The notes beneath the pieces are model-generated. The model was not told the origin of the DNA and did no database searches. It was given only the letters and a program-made list of their open reading frames with translations. Positions 34,426 through 35,144 of a stretch of 35,144 nucleotides of DNA are shown here, in pieces (within the stretch, counting starts at the first letter, position 1; each line of letters opens with the position of its first letter). Position numbers and translations under genes: made by a program. Source of the DNA: Saccoglossus kowalevskii (Eukaryota; Hemichordata; Enteropneusta; Harrimaniidae); contig NW_003113468.1 in the NCBI RefSeq assembly GCF_000003605.2, positions 186,320 to 221,463 on the forward strand, written 5' to 3'.

Positions 34426-35144
34426 CGGTCATTTCATTTTTGTACCAGGCCTTGGATGTAATCTAATTTATGTATTTCCATATATCGGATCATGGAGGTA
34501 ATAATCCATGATCGGATAGAGTGTTTTGACCACTGGGCACAATCCCTCAGTTTTGAAGGACTGTGTTTTGACACTATGAATTGGCTTATTTATATTTATC
34601 ACGTGACTGAAATGCGACACTAGATCATGTTTCAATATAAATAAAGTCTTCAGATAGCCCGTGTTTAGCAGCAAATGATACCGTTTCTAGTTGCATTTCT
34701 CCCTTGTGCCATAGAGACTATAATTTTCGCGAAATTGCCTTTTAGGTGTACCATACCGACCCCCATCTCAAAACATGTCCATAGTTTGATATCTAGAAAA
34801 ATAAATTCAGTTGATTACACGTATCCTGTTTCACTTATCCGTTCTCGTATTTGCCGAAGAGGGCTCAGAGTCTATGTTTTAGAGACCAAATCTGAAAACA
34901 GTATTCCAGGTTGCGAACTAATGAAAAATACTACAATTTTAAGACATTAACTTCCTCAATCAGAATATAGGTAAAATCGTAGAAAAAATACTGCTCATGA
35001 GGGTATCATCAAACTGAATAAAATCATTTGCAATAACAAAATCTGACATTACACTTTATTTGAATTACTTAAAATTTAATCGAATATTTATCGTTTAGAC
35101 ATACCACAATCTGATTAAATCTGAATCCGATGTAGGTATAAGCT
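34426..35144. other. Right edge, no gene seen
   Basis: Short open frames occur on both strands but none shows recognisable sequence. No repeat or RNA gene was identified before the window ends. Confidence 0.4.

Overview
This window looks like nuclear DNA from an invertebrate animal. It is AT-rich, its introns are short with GTAAG/CAG-type sites, and it carries animal genes next to non-LTR retrotransposon debris, satellites and small inverted-repeat elements. TEDC1 works with delta- and epsilon-tubulin, which flies and nematodes lack, so I favour a non-ecdysozoan marine invertebrate (a lophotrochozoan or hemichordate-like deuterostome). I cannot name the species.

Layout, left to right. 1-2650: repeats (a 276-bp tandem duplication ending in a hairpin, and a 16-bp minisatellite). 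2669-4339, minus: the first three exons of spastin, with the ATPase exons off the left edge. 4545-5400, minus: the 3' end of a dead LINE. 5400-10900: no gene seen; several palindromes, inverted repeats and minisatellites. 11081-13142, minus: a complete four-exon I-kappa-B (Cactus/NFKBIA-like) gene with a DSGIGS degron, six ankyrin repeats, and Rel/NF-kappa-B-type sites in its own promoter. 13450-17330: no gene seen. 17334-22040, minus: a four-exon gene whose splice phases join into one 1250-residue protein with the order BACK remnant-Kelch-BTB-BACK-Kelch-BTB. 22630-24325: a 28-bp satellite broken by a 663-base assembly gap. 25628-29673, plus: a complete five-exon TEDC1 gene whose first intron holds a second copy of the LINE 3' tail, a hairpin and a MITE-like element. 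29674-32790: no gene seen. 32793-33782, minus: an intronless type II membrane glycosyltransferase. 34035-34425: 23 exact-length copies of a 17-bp unit.

The genes do not form one pathway. Spastin (microtubule severing) and TEDC1 (centriole tubulins) both concern microtubules, but they are far apart and unlinked in regulation as far as the sequence shows. The I-kappa-B gene appears wired for negative feedback in Rel signalling. The most unusual item is the fused BTB-Kelch gene, which looks like a tandem array of BTB-BACK-Kelch units that became a single reading frame. Gene models were built by hand from open frames, splice consensus and phase; no search or transcript data were available.
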